The notes beneath the pieces are model-generated. The model saw only the letters and a list, made by a program, of their open reading frames with translations, did no database searches and was not told where the DNA came from. Below are positions 57,077 through 64,000 of a stretch of DNA of 64,000 nt, in pieces. Source of the DNA: Phreatobacter cathodiphilus (lineage in GTDB: Bacteria > Pseudomonadota > Alphaproteobacteria > Rhizobiales > Phreatobacteraceae); the NCBI RefSeq assembly GCF_003008515.1, contig NZ_CP027668.1, positions 3,265,001-3,329,000 on the forward strand, written 5' to 3'. Each line of letters begins with the position of its first letter. Within the stretch, counting starts at the first letter, position 1. The position numbers and the translations under genes are program-made.

Positions 57077-57274
57077 CGGTTCTCCTTGAGTTTCACAGTT
57101 TTGTTGGCTCGGGCCCGTTCGTGGCCCGTATGAGCTGTAGTCGCGGGCGCCGCAGAAAAGGTTCGACGTGTCGATGGGTCGCTTCCTCGGGTGTTGTGGA
57201 CGACTACCGCAGTAAGGTCGTGCGACTCGGTCGTTCCGGTACTGTCGGATTGCGGCGGGCCTTACGGTTGCGCC

Positions 57275-57329
57275 AGAGCCGGCCCGCCTCTCTTCCAGCG
57301 ACCCCACCCACCCGAGGCGGGCCGGCTCT
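57275..57329. repeat. Palindrome GCCGGCCCG family, copy B
   Basis: AGAGCCGGCCCGCCTC (57275-57290) pairs perfectly with GAGGCGGGCCGGCTCT (57314-57329), 16-bp arms around a 23-nt loop rich in C. No T-run. It lies in the 57077-57716 stretch, where no gene is convincing; a 43-residue minus frame at about 57567-57698 (MVALVRALPAEQQF then GGADDAEGCHDH) is possible but unsupported. Confidence 0.8.
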
Positions 57330-57394
57330 ATGCGACCGGGGGAACTTGCGCTTCATCCGACAAGTTGCACTGAAGAGGCGTTGGGGGGACGCCC

Positions 57395-57445
57395 GCCGGC
57401 CCGTCCCTGGAGCTACGCATCATCTCCGGCGGGGGGCGGGCCGGC
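57395..57445. repeat. Palindrome GCCGGCCCG family, copy C
   Basis: GCCGGCCCG (57395-57403) and CGGGCCGGC (57437-57445), 9-bp arms, 66 bp after copy B. Confidence 0.7.
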
Positions 57446-57716
57446 TCTGGATTCCCCGCACTGTTTGCGCCGAACTCCGTCTTGCGGTGGCCGGACCACT
57501 GCACGGCCGCTTCCCGCCGGTGGTGATCGGGTTACAGGGCGCCGGCCGCGGCGAAGAACCGGTCAAGCTAGACATCGTCCTTGCGGTAGGGCTGGCCGCG
57601 GTCATCGGATGCCGGCGCTCGATGGTCGTGGCACCCTTCAGCATCATCCGCGCCCCCGAACTGCTGTTCGGCAGGCAGGGCACGGACCAGGGCCACCATG
57701 GCCTCCGGAATCGGTC

Positions 57717-57767
57717 CATATCAAGGATGGCCTTCTGGCCCTTGGTGAGGCTGTAGAGATTGCACAT
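57717..57767 (-). pseudogene. 5' fragment of an SRAP gene
   Basis: The first 17 codons (MCNLYSLTKGQKAILDM) match the start of the SRAP pseudogene at 52749 almost exactly, then similarity stops. The surviving DNA also carries the same bases just upstream of the ATG for a few positions. It is a truncated duplicate. Confidence 0.75.
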
Positions 57768-57814
57768 CAGTGAAACTGTCGACCTGCGTGGGCTGCACAA
57801 ATGCACGGGCGCGC

Positions 57815-57842
57815 AAAAAAAGGGCCGCCCGAAGGCGGCCCA
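57815..57842 (-). terminator. Rho-independent terminator of the porin gene
   Basis: Read on the minus strand, GGGCCGCC-TTC-GGGCGGCCC is followed by seven T. It lies about 40 bp after the stop of the porin-like gene. Confidence 0.92.
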
Positions 57843-57883
57843 GTTCATGAAGAATTCCTGCACTGCGCATGCACTTCAGCGGG

Positions 57884-58621
57884 TCAGTAGCGGCCCCCAC
57901 CGCTGGCGAACAGATAGTTCAGACCCACCTTGAACAGGTGAGCATCATTGTTGCTCACACCGAAGCGGAAGGCACCGTCGGTCATCGTCCGGTTGTTGAA
58001 GCGAATATAGTTGTACTCGCCCTTGACGGTCCAGTTGCCCGAGACTGCGTACTCGACGCCGCCGCCGATCGTCCAGCCGACGTTGCTGGAGGACGAAGCG
58101 GAGTAGGTGCCGCCACCGCACGCGCCAATCACGCAGGAGTCCACAACGCTGGCGCTGCCGCCGCCCAACGCGAGACCACCTTTCACGTAGAACAGAGCAC
58201 GGTCGGCCGTCAGACCCACACGTGCTGTGATCAGCCCGTAAAGGCTGTCGGCAATCCGACCTTCCGTATCAAGGCCCGGCGAAAACGGGTCCGCCCGACG
58301 CGCTCCGCCGAGGTAGCCGAGTTCACCCTCGATGCCGACCAGTACATTGGGGGTGAACTGCCAGTTGTAGCCGAGCGTGACGCCGCCCAGGAAACTGGTG
58401 CGATTAGCATTCCAGCTTCCAACGGCATTGTAGCCGTCGATGTCGGTGAAGCGGGCCTGGCGGGAGGCGCCGCCAATGTAGCCGCCGAAATAGAAACCGG
58501 TCCAGTTGAACGCGGGCGCTACGATCGCCGCTGCCGGACCTCGCGCGACGCCGAGGTCAGCCGCCTGAACGTTGCACCCGAATGCCAGCACAGCTGCGCT
58601 GGTCAAAAGCATCTTCTTCAT
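57884..58621 (-). CDS. Omp25/31-like outer-membrane beta-barrel protein
   Basis: A 245-residue outer-membrane protein. Signal peptide MKKMLLTSAAVLAFGCNVQA, then a barrel with FNWTGFYFGGYIGGASRQAR, TLGYNWQFTPNVLVGIEGEL, TARVGLTADRALFYVKGGLA, WTIGGGVEYAVSGNWTVKGE and a terminal KVGLNYLF, the usual 8-strand Omp25/31 layout of Hyphomicrobiales. The ATG at 58621 follows GGAGATCCC. A strong terminator follows the gene. It acts in outer-membrane integrity or surface properties. Confidence 0.93.
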   Translation of the reverse strand: MKKMLLTSAAVLAFGCNVQAADLGVARGPAAAIVAPAFNWTGFYFGGYIGGASRQARFTDIDGYNAVGSWNANRTSFLGGVTLGYNWQFTPNVLVGIEGELGYLGGARRADPFSPGLDTEGRIADSLYGLITARVGLTADRALFYVKGGLALGGGSASVVDSCVIGACGGGTYSASSSSNVGWTIGGGVEYAVSGNWTVKGEYNYIRFNNRTMTDGAFRFGVSNNDAHLFKVGLNYLFASGGGRY

Positions 58622-59173
58622 TGGGATCTCCATCAATAAGGACGCTTCGAGACCTCAAGGATTCCGACGCCGTGTTTCTGAATTGTGGCAAAACACAGGA
58701 CTTCGCCACGATGCCGCCTTATGTGGCAACCCGGTCACGGAGGGCGGTATCTTAGTGAGGAAAGCGGATTATTATACCTCACAATACATTTGAGGAAGTG
58801 TTGCGCGCAATTTTTGCTGGAGGATTATTGCGCTGAACCGACAGCCCAGTCGAACAATCCCATCGTCGCCGCCTCCCTTCGTAGCCCCTTCGTCGTGACG
58901 ATGTTCTCCCTCGCCGTCGTGCCTCCCCGCTCGCGATCGTGTAGGCGAGGCCCACGCCCTCGATGTCGAAAGCCGCGAAGGCTTCATTCATAGGCACCAT
59001 TGAGAACATTCAGGGAACATTGTAGCGTCCGCCTGCGCACCGGTGCGTGCGGCGGGTCGCTTTTCACGCAACGTGGTCAGGCGACGCGGGGGAGGCTTGC
59101 CGCCTGTTCCCGCGGTGGATGTCGCTTGCGCGCCGTCGCCCCGCCTGCCCGGTCACGAGGTCAGGGCAGAGCG
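58622..59173. other. 550-bp gap without a convincing gene
   Basis: The first 150 bp are AT-richer and probably hold the porin promoter. On the minus strand from about 58991 a frame begins MNEAFAAFDIEGVGLAYTIA and, in shifted frames, ends MGLFDWAVGSAQ; it may be a decayed small gene. Nothing else is seen. Confidence 0.4.
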
Positions 59174-59593
59174 ATGGGCGGAAAGGTCGACCACCCGTTC
59201 AAGGTGGAGGTCTGGGAGGGTGACAGGGTGGCCGAGACGCTGGCGGTCGCCGGCAGCGTCGTCGTCGCCGGCGCCGCCTATGACGCCGCGGTGAAGGAGC
59301 GGCCGGGCCGAATCGTGACGCTGCGCCACGGGGCCCGTGTCATCCGGACCACCGAAGCGGCCAAGGCCCCGCCGACTGCGCCGCCTACCGTGGGCCAGTT
59401 GCGCGCGCTGGGCGTTGTCGGTGCCAGGCTCTGGTGCGTCGGCTGCGGCCGTCACGCCGTCGTGTCATGGATTGCGCTGCGAGCCAGGGACGACGAGCCG
59501 TTTCCTTCCGCCGGGCGGCGGCCGGCGTGCACTGCCTGCGGCGGTCGACAGGTGCAGCGGATGCCGGACTGGCCGAGGCCCTCGTCTCGGTAG
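59174..59593 (+). CDS. Zinc-ribbon-like hypothetical protein, family d copy 2 (full length)
   Basis: A 139-residue protein. MGGKVDHPFKV is followed by EVWEGDRVAETLAVAGSVVV and AGAAYDAAVKERPGRI, a segment absent from the 52854 copy. Then VTLRHGARVIRTTE, a CxxC in LWCVGCGRHAVVSW and a second in PACTACGGRQVQRMPDWP. The N-terminal half resembles a short regulatory or adaptor domain; a zinc-binding ribbon is likely at the C-terminus. Function unknown. Confidence 0.8.
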   Translation: MGGKVDHPFKVEVWEGDRVAETLAVAGSVVVAGAAYDAAVKERPGRIVTLRHGARVIRTTEAAKAPPTAPPTVGQLRALGVVGARLWCVGCGRHAVVSWIALRARDDEPFPSAGRRPACTACGGRQVQRMPDWPRPSSR

Positions 59594-59620
59594 GTGGTGG
59601 CGGGCGTGATCCGACGAGGG

Positions 59621-59833
59621 CTATGGACCATTCGATTTGATAGCGGCCACGCCGGCCGCGATCAGTTGATCGAGGCTCCGCTCGCCGGCGCTGGCGGCTC
59701 TGAGAATGGCAAGCGCGATGTCGCGCTCTTTTTCGACATCGCCTGCCACGCCAAGTGTTCGGGCGCAGTCGGCCGCTGCGCGCCTCATCAGTTCAAGTTC
59801 AGGGGTTGAGAAATCGCTCGAGAAATATGGCAT
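59621..59833 (-). CDS. Small conserved helical protein
   Basis: A 70-residue protein: SSDFSTPELELMRRAAADCA, then ARTLGVAGDVEKERDIALAI and LRAASAGERSLDQLIAAGVA. It resembles a group of short rhizobial proteins with an ELELMRR/LLRR helix and a later DEDAL-like helix. GAGGGGCGG precedes the ATG. Function unknown. Confidence 0.7.
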   Translation of the reverse strand: MPYFSSDFSTPELELMRRAAADCARTLGVAGDVEKERDIALAILRAASAGERSLDQLIAAGVAAIKSNGP

Positions 59834-60102
59834 TGGCGCCGCCCCTCAGACGCGGCAGCCCGCCACAGCGGTAAGCCGCTCGAACGGCCGAGAGTGTGCA
59901 TACCCCGGGTTCCACCGCAATGGTACAGCTGTGCGGACGACCCGCGCCGCGGAAGCATCAATACGTCGCAGGCAATGGAGTGAACGTGCCGACGGCTGGT
60001 CCGTGCGGCCAGCCATTTAACGGTCTTTAACCGTTAGATCCCAGGCTAATCCTCTCGCGAGCCGTTGATGCCGGGCTCGGGCTCAGGGCCGGGGAGAGCG
60101 AT

Positions 60103-60405
60103 GTGGATCAGGCCTCAAACGTGATTGCCTTCCCTATTGATCGTCCGCCCTCCCGTCTCGGCGAGACACACCCCTTGGTCAAAAGTGTTACAAACGCCAT
60201 GACAGCGCTGGGCGCGCTGGCGCAGCAGATCGAAAAGTGGCCGATGGATGCTGACGACAAGTGGCGGATGCTCAACACGATCAGAGCCCTCGCCCTGCAA
60301 ACCTGCGAGCTGCAGCTTGTGGCGGTGGCAGAAGTCGCCGACCAGGCGAAGTTTAGGGAGGATCTCGACCGCGTGACGAGCGCTCTGCGGTTGCCGGAGA
60401 GCTGA
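60103..60405 (+). CDS. Conserved hypothetical protein, family b copy 2
   Basis: A 100-residue protein with a GTG start after GGGGAGAGCGAT. SNVIAFPIDRPP, HPLVKSVTNAMTALGALAQQ, EKWPMDADDKWRMLNTIRAL, LQTCELQLVAVAEVADQAKF and DLDRVTSALR align without gaps over most of the length with the 49554 protein. Function unknown. Confidence 0.8.
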   Translation: MDQASNVIAFPIDRPPSRLGETHPLVKSVTNAMTALGALAQQIEKWPMDADDKWRMLNTIRALALQTCELQLVAVAEVADQAKFREDLDRVTSALRLPES

Positions 60406-60600
60406 CCGTCTGGACCATCTTAGGTCGCCACTGGTGCCAAGAACGACTAACCCCTCTCGCACTTGTGCTCAGGGTGGTAGCGTCGTGGGGGCAGACCTGT
60501 GGTACGTCCTCTGCTATGACGAGCCATCAGCGGCCATCGCGACCGGCGCCGCTGCCTGAGAGACAAGCTGAGCTCCCGCCGCAATATCGAGGGGGCCGCG

Positions 60601-60876
60601 ATGTCGGTGTTCTCAAAGCTCGTCGGCGTTATCGACGCTACTGAAATTCAAGTCCTGCGCCAGGTGATTGCCCAAGTGCGCGATGAGGAGCGCATCCCGG
60701 GCAACGATCCTGAATATTCACAGGCGATGGCGGATGCGGTCTTGGCTGCGCACGGCCGAACGGCATTTGAATTCGATGCCCTCAAAGCAATAGCTCGATC
60801 AGCGGTCCGAAAGCTCCTCATCGAGCAGGCGATGCGGAAGCGATGCAACGACAGCGGGGCATCAGGGGCGTCATGA
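60601..60876 (+). CDS. Hypothetical protein
   Basis: A 91-residue soluble helical protein: SVFSKLVGVIDATEIQVLRQ, VIAQVRDEERIPGNDPEYSQ, AMADAVLAAHGRTAFEFDAL, then a helix KAIARSAVRKLLIEQAMRKR. GGGGGCCGCG precedes the ATG. No family recognised. Confidence 0.6.
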   Translation: MSVFSKLVGVIDATEIQVLRQVIAQVRDEERIPGNDPEYSQAMADAVLAAHGRTAFEFDALKAIARSAVRKLLIEQAMRKRCNDSGASGAS

Positions 60877-60972
60877 CGAGTGTGGGCCGCTGAGGCACCA
60901 AATCGTCAAGCAAGCCGTAACAGCGGTCAATGCCAGCAGGATGAGCAATCTCCACGGCATTCTCAGTTCCAT
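60871..60972 (-). CDS. Single-TM microprotein (33 aa), possible lipoprotein
   Basis: MELRMPWRLLILLALTAVTA then CLTIWCLSGPHSS. Basic start, one hydrophobic stretch and a lipobox-like LTAVTAC. Its 3' end overlaps the 3' end of the 60601 gene by 6 bp on the other strand. Start may be 60960. Support is limited to composition. Confidence 0.45.
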   Translation of the reverse strand: MELRMPWRLLILLALTAVTACLTIWCLSGPHSS

Positions 60973-61037
60973 TGCCGCAGCGTTCCGGCAGCCGCCGCCT
61001 TATGAGGTCTGCCTCTACCCCCCTGAAACCCAAAAAA

Positions 61038-61064
61038 CCCGCCGGCGTCGGGCGGGCCGGCGGG
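61038..61064. terminator. Probable bidirectional terminator
   Basis: CCCGCCGG (61038-61045) pairs with CCGGCGGG (61057-61064), preceded by AAAAAA and followed after three bases by TTT. The A-run makes it a good terminator for the minus-strand pair 61756-61170, whose stop is about 105 bp away. It also shares GCGGGCCGGC with the palindrome family A-C. Confidence 0.6.
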
Positions 61065-61169
61065 CAGTTTGGGCGTGCTACGGGCGAACCCGAGCAAGAC
61101 GGGGACAGCGTCTCGACTGTCAGAACTTCCAGGTTCTGGGGAGGTTCCACGACTTAGCCGATGGCTGCG

Positions 61170-61541
61170 CTATCTCGACCGTGGCTGTTTTCGCCGCCGC
61201 TTCACGCCGCAGGCGACCTTCGCCTGCCCCGCCTTCGACCGACGGCCGGCCAGCATGTCGCGGGTGCGCTGCTCAAGATCCCCGCCGGTCGAGCCGGGTC
61301 GGCCCACGACGAGGTTCTCGTCGGCGAGGAAGCGGGCGAACTGGTCCGTCGCACGTCGGACATGCTCCGGCGTGGGGTCGGCCGAGGCGACGATCAGATC
61401 CTCGATCGTGCCCGCGAGCACACCTCCCTGGGCCTTGCTGTAGCGCTCGGTGAGGAACTCGGCGGCGTCGCGCAGGGTGACGAACTGGCGATCGCCGGCA
61501 CTAAGGGCGATCGGCTCGGCGAGAGGGGTTCGCCAGTTCAT
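61170..61541 (-). CDS. DUF982-like hypothetical protein
   Basis: A 123-residue protein. WRTPLAEPIALSAGDRQFVT, LRDAAEFLTERYSKAQGGVL and AGTIEDLIVASADPTPEHVR with RATDQFARFLADENLVV follow the DUF982 pattern (a W...V start, a DAAEFL helix, an A..DCL-like middle and an R.AF..A end) in a diverged form. The C-terminal 40 residues are basic. The ATG overlaps the stop of the upstream gene by 4 bp. Function unknown. Confidence 0.65.
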   Translation of the reverse strand: MNWRTPLAEPIALSAGDRQFVTLRDAAEFLTERYSKAQGGVLAGTIEDLIVASADPTPEHVRRATDQFARFLADENLVVGRPGSTGGDLEQRTRDMLAGRRSKAGQAKVACGVKRRRKQPRSR

Positions 61542-61756
61542 GGGCCGCGCCTCGGGCGCTCTGCCAGCATGCGGGCGATGCGACCGGGAGAGTCGCGATT
61601 GTGCCCGGCCGGCGGCGGGGGCGGCGTGTCCTGCGACACGCTCTCAGCGTTGCCCTTGGCCCTCTGCCGGTCGCCGAGCAGCCGGTCGATCACGCCGCCG
61701 GGATGCTGCTCGGAATGCCGAGCGAAGAACTCCGCCCACCTCTCGGCCCAGACCAT
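61538..61756 (-). CDS. Small hypothetical protein upstream of the DUF982-like gene
   Basis: A 72-residue protein: MVWAERWAEFFARHSEQHPG, GVIDRLLGDRQRAKGN and a proline-rich PPPPPAGHNRD tail. GGAG 8 bp before the ATG at 61756 decides the start over one at 61771. Its stop overlaps the next ATG (ATGA), so the two form an operon. Confidence 0.6.
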   Translation of the reverse strand: MVWAERWAEFFARHSEQHPGGVIDRLLGDRQRAKGNAESVSQDTPPPPPAGHNRDSPGRIARMLAERPRRGP

Positions 61757-61759
61757 GAC

Positions 61760-61780
61760 GCAACTCCACACACGAGTTGC
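61760..61780 (-). promoter_or_regulatory. Hairpin covering the ribosome site of the 61756 gene
   Basis: GCAACTC (61760-61766) and GAGTTGC (61774-61780) are perfect 7-bp arms. Read on the minus strand, the GGAG ribosome site lies at the second arm just before the ATG, so the stem could hide it. Alternatively the palindrome is an operator. Confidence 0.45.
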
Positions 61781-61943
61781 GAGTCAATGCAGACGACCGC
61801 GGGAGGTTCCGATCGTCGGCTGCGAGTACCGAGCCTTGAGGCCCTGAATCGCGCACCAATGAGTGATCCGAGGGTAATCCGGAAGCGTGAAAATGACCAA
61901 GCCTTAAGGTCTCTCGATCATTGTTGCTGGTCCCGGAGGGATC

Positions 61944-63931
61944 ATGTCGACCAAAAGAGCGACCGCTGAACGGCGGCGTATGCGCATCACGACGTCATCA
62001 GCAGTGGCTCTCTTGGTGGGGCTTTGCACGGCCCTGATTGGGCTGGGGCTTTACCGGGAAGCCCAATTGCGGAACGCGGAGATCCGCACGGCTGAATCCG
62101 AGGCCAGCAATCTCGCACGCTCTCTCCTCCAGCACGCCGAAGAAAGCATCGAACTGGCGGACACTGCCCTGATCGGCATAGTCCACCGGCTGGAATCAGA
62201 TGGGTTGGCCCGAAGGCGGTCGCCCGCCTGCAAAGCTTTCTCGACCTGAGAAAGGCGACCCTGCCGCGCGTGCGGGGCCTCTTCGTTTATGCTGCCGACG
62301 GATCGTGGGTTGCCACATCCGAAAAGGTCGACATTCAAGGCCTTAACAATGCCGATCGGGACTATTTCCGGCACCACCGCGCCACCCCAGATCGGACGCC
62401 GTTTCTAGGGCCTCCGATCCGAAGCCGGTCGGGAGGTCAGTGGATCCTAACTGTCTCGCGCCGTGTCGACGGTCCTGATGGCGCATTCGCCGGGGTAGTG
62501 CTCGCTACTCTAGATGTTGACTACTTCGTACGGGGTTTTGCCAAATTCGACGTGGGATCCGCGGGTTCGCTCTCTCTGTTATCTTCAACAGGAGTTCTGG
62601 TCGCCCGCTATCCGTTCGACGACAACGTGATCGGGCGTGATTTCAACGGGTCGCCGTTTATGCGCCATGCGGCTAATAACCATTCGGGGACAGTCCACTT
62701 CCGGAGCGTCCTCGACGGCGTAGAGCGGATCAGCTCTTACCATAAGAGCGAGCGCTTGCCGCTCCTGATGCTTATCGCTCGCGGCAAGGATGAGGTTCTC
62801 GCTCCATGGCGCTCTGAAGCATCGTGGCGCATGAACATGGTCTTTGGCTTGACGCTGCTCATAGCTGGTCTAGGCGCACTGATGCTGAGGGAACTCGCCT
62901 CCCGCCAGCGTCTACTCAGGGTCATTTCTTGTCAGGAGGCAGACTTCCGACTCCTGGCAGAGGCTTCCAGCGACATGGTCACGCGCATCGGGTTTGACGG
63001 CCGGCTCACCTATGTGTCCCCCTCCTCCCTACGCATCCTCGGCTGGGGTCCCGATGAACTGATCGGAGGACAAGCGCTGGCAGGCCTCCACAGGGAAGAC
63101 CGGAACGCCGTTGAAACCGTCGTGGAGCAAATGCGGAAAGGTGAGCGGTTGGAGGCCCTGATCGCCTACCGCACCCGCCACCGCACCAGCGGTACCGTTT
63201 GGCTGGAATCGTCCCTCTCAGTAACCCGCGACCCGGAGACCGGCCGCATAGATGGCGTCGTTGCGGTCTCGCGGGACGTGACCGAGCACAAGCAACTCGA
63301 GGGTCACCTCTCCCGCCTGGCTACCCTCGACAGCCTGACCGGCCTGGCCAATCGGCGCTTTCTCGATGATCGCGCAGAGCGCGAACTTGTTCTCGCACGC
63401 CAACACGGTCGGCCGCTGGCCATGCTTCTGATCGACGCCGATCACTTCAAGGCCTTCAATGACACCTATGGACACCAAGCTGGCGATCACTGCCTGCAGC
63501 AGATTGCGGCTGTCATCCAAGCCCATGCTGCGCGGCCGGGTGACCTTGCCGCGCGCTATGGCGGTGAAGAGTTTGCGCTCCTGTTGGCCGACACGAACGA
63601 AGAGGGCGCCGGGACAGTCGCGGAGCGAATTCGTACCTCTGTCGAAGCGCTTGCGATACCGCACATGGGGAATGCTGCCCACCGGGTGGTCACAATTAGC
63701 GCTGGAGGAGCTTGCGTCATCCCGCAAGCGTCGGGAGCGACCGTGGGTGAATTGGTCCGGGCAGCGGACCGCAATCTCTATATCTCCAAGGCGGAGGGGA
63801 GAAATCGCTCTACTGTCTCCGCATGCATCAGCCTGACAGGATATCCGCCTCTACTGATCCCTTCCCCGGCAATGCAGACCCCAATCATTCCGGCTTTGGG
63901 GCCAGCACAAGTCGCGGAACGCCACTCGTGA
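61944..63931 (+). pseudogene. Membrane diguanylate cyclase (dCache-PAS-GGDEF) with one frameshift
   Basis: The gene starts well (CGGAGGG before the ATG), with a membrane segment at about residues 15-37 and the helix ESIELADTALIGIVHRLES. Near 62205-62215 the frame changes; the second frame continues VGPKAVARLQSFLDLRKATL then PRVRGLFVYAADGSWVATS through a dCache sensor, a second membrane segment, a PAS domain (FRLLAEASSDMVTRIGFDG) and a GGDEF domain with DADHFKAFNDTYGHQAGD and RYGGEEFALLL. The active-site GGEEF is intact. One missing base explains the break. c-di-GMP synthesis is the expected function of an intact gene. Confidence 0.85.
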
Positions 63932-64000
63932 TGCAATGGCGCGCCCCGTTGGGTGGAAGGCGCAGTCTGCCCGCGGACCTTTCGGCAGATGTTAACGAGG

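Noticed and set aside
57077-57883. Long plus-strand frame 57121-57756
   Set aside because: Arg-rich product running through two palindromes and antisense to the SRAP stub; no family resemblance.

Overview
The window is GC-rich chromosomal DNA from an alphaproteobacterium, most likely of the order Hyphomicrobiales. Pointers are the hemW / extensin-like protein / RegB-RegA / MmcB / rpsO-pnp neighbourhood, a HisE-CoaA pair, an Omp25/31-like porin, and a rhizobial-style dispersed palindrome. The genus cannot be fixed from the sequence alone. There is one tRNA (Arg, CCG), no rRNA, no CRISPR array and no intact transposase.

Layout. (1) 0-17.4 kb is core housekeeping: hemW (cut by the window edge), an extensin-like protein, the RegB/RegA redox two-component system, mmcB, rpsO and pnp, a secreted hydrolase, malonyl-CoA decarboxylase, an enoyl-CoA hydratase, coaA-hisE, a GNAT-CHAD-msrA overlapping set and a large Na+/H+ antiporter-type permease. 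(2) 17.7-29.7 kb starts at tRNA-Arg and holds a minus-strand catabolic cluster: SDR, SCPx-like thiolase, two acyl-CoA ligases, a second thiolase and a complete branched-chain-amino-acid-type ABC transporter, with a divergent AT-richer TetR gene. It looks like uptake plus CoA activation and chain cleavage of an unknown carboxylic acid. (3) 30.1-44.7 kb is a respiratory nitrate reduction locus: a NarR-like Crp/Fnr regulator, two FNR-type boxes, a NarK1-NarK2 fusion transporter, narGHJI, then a parvulin, a small Cys-tailed protein, moaA, a beta-carbonic anhydrase and nnrS, all tightly spaced as one ten-gene operon.

(4) 44.7-64 kb is accessory and partly decayed. It holds a response regulator/histidine kinase pair, many small hypothetical genes, several single-TM microproteins, an orphan periplasmic binding protein, an Omp25-like porin and clear pseudogenes: YciI-like, the C-terminal tail of a GMC oxidoreductase, an SRAP peptidase with an in-frame stop, an SRAP 5' fragment, a TIGR02594-like endolysin half and a frameshifted diguanylate cyclase. 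Four families occur twice in the same orientation (48.4-53.2 kb and 54.8-60.4 kb), which points to an old segmental duplication followed by decay.

The best-supported functional system is the nitrate respiration operon, where regulator, import, enzyme, its chaperone, Mo-cofactor synthesis and NO-tolerance genes sit together. The least understood parts are the ligand of the catabolic cluster, the 101-residue protein between the parvulin and moaA, and the paired small-gene families of the 48-60 kb region.
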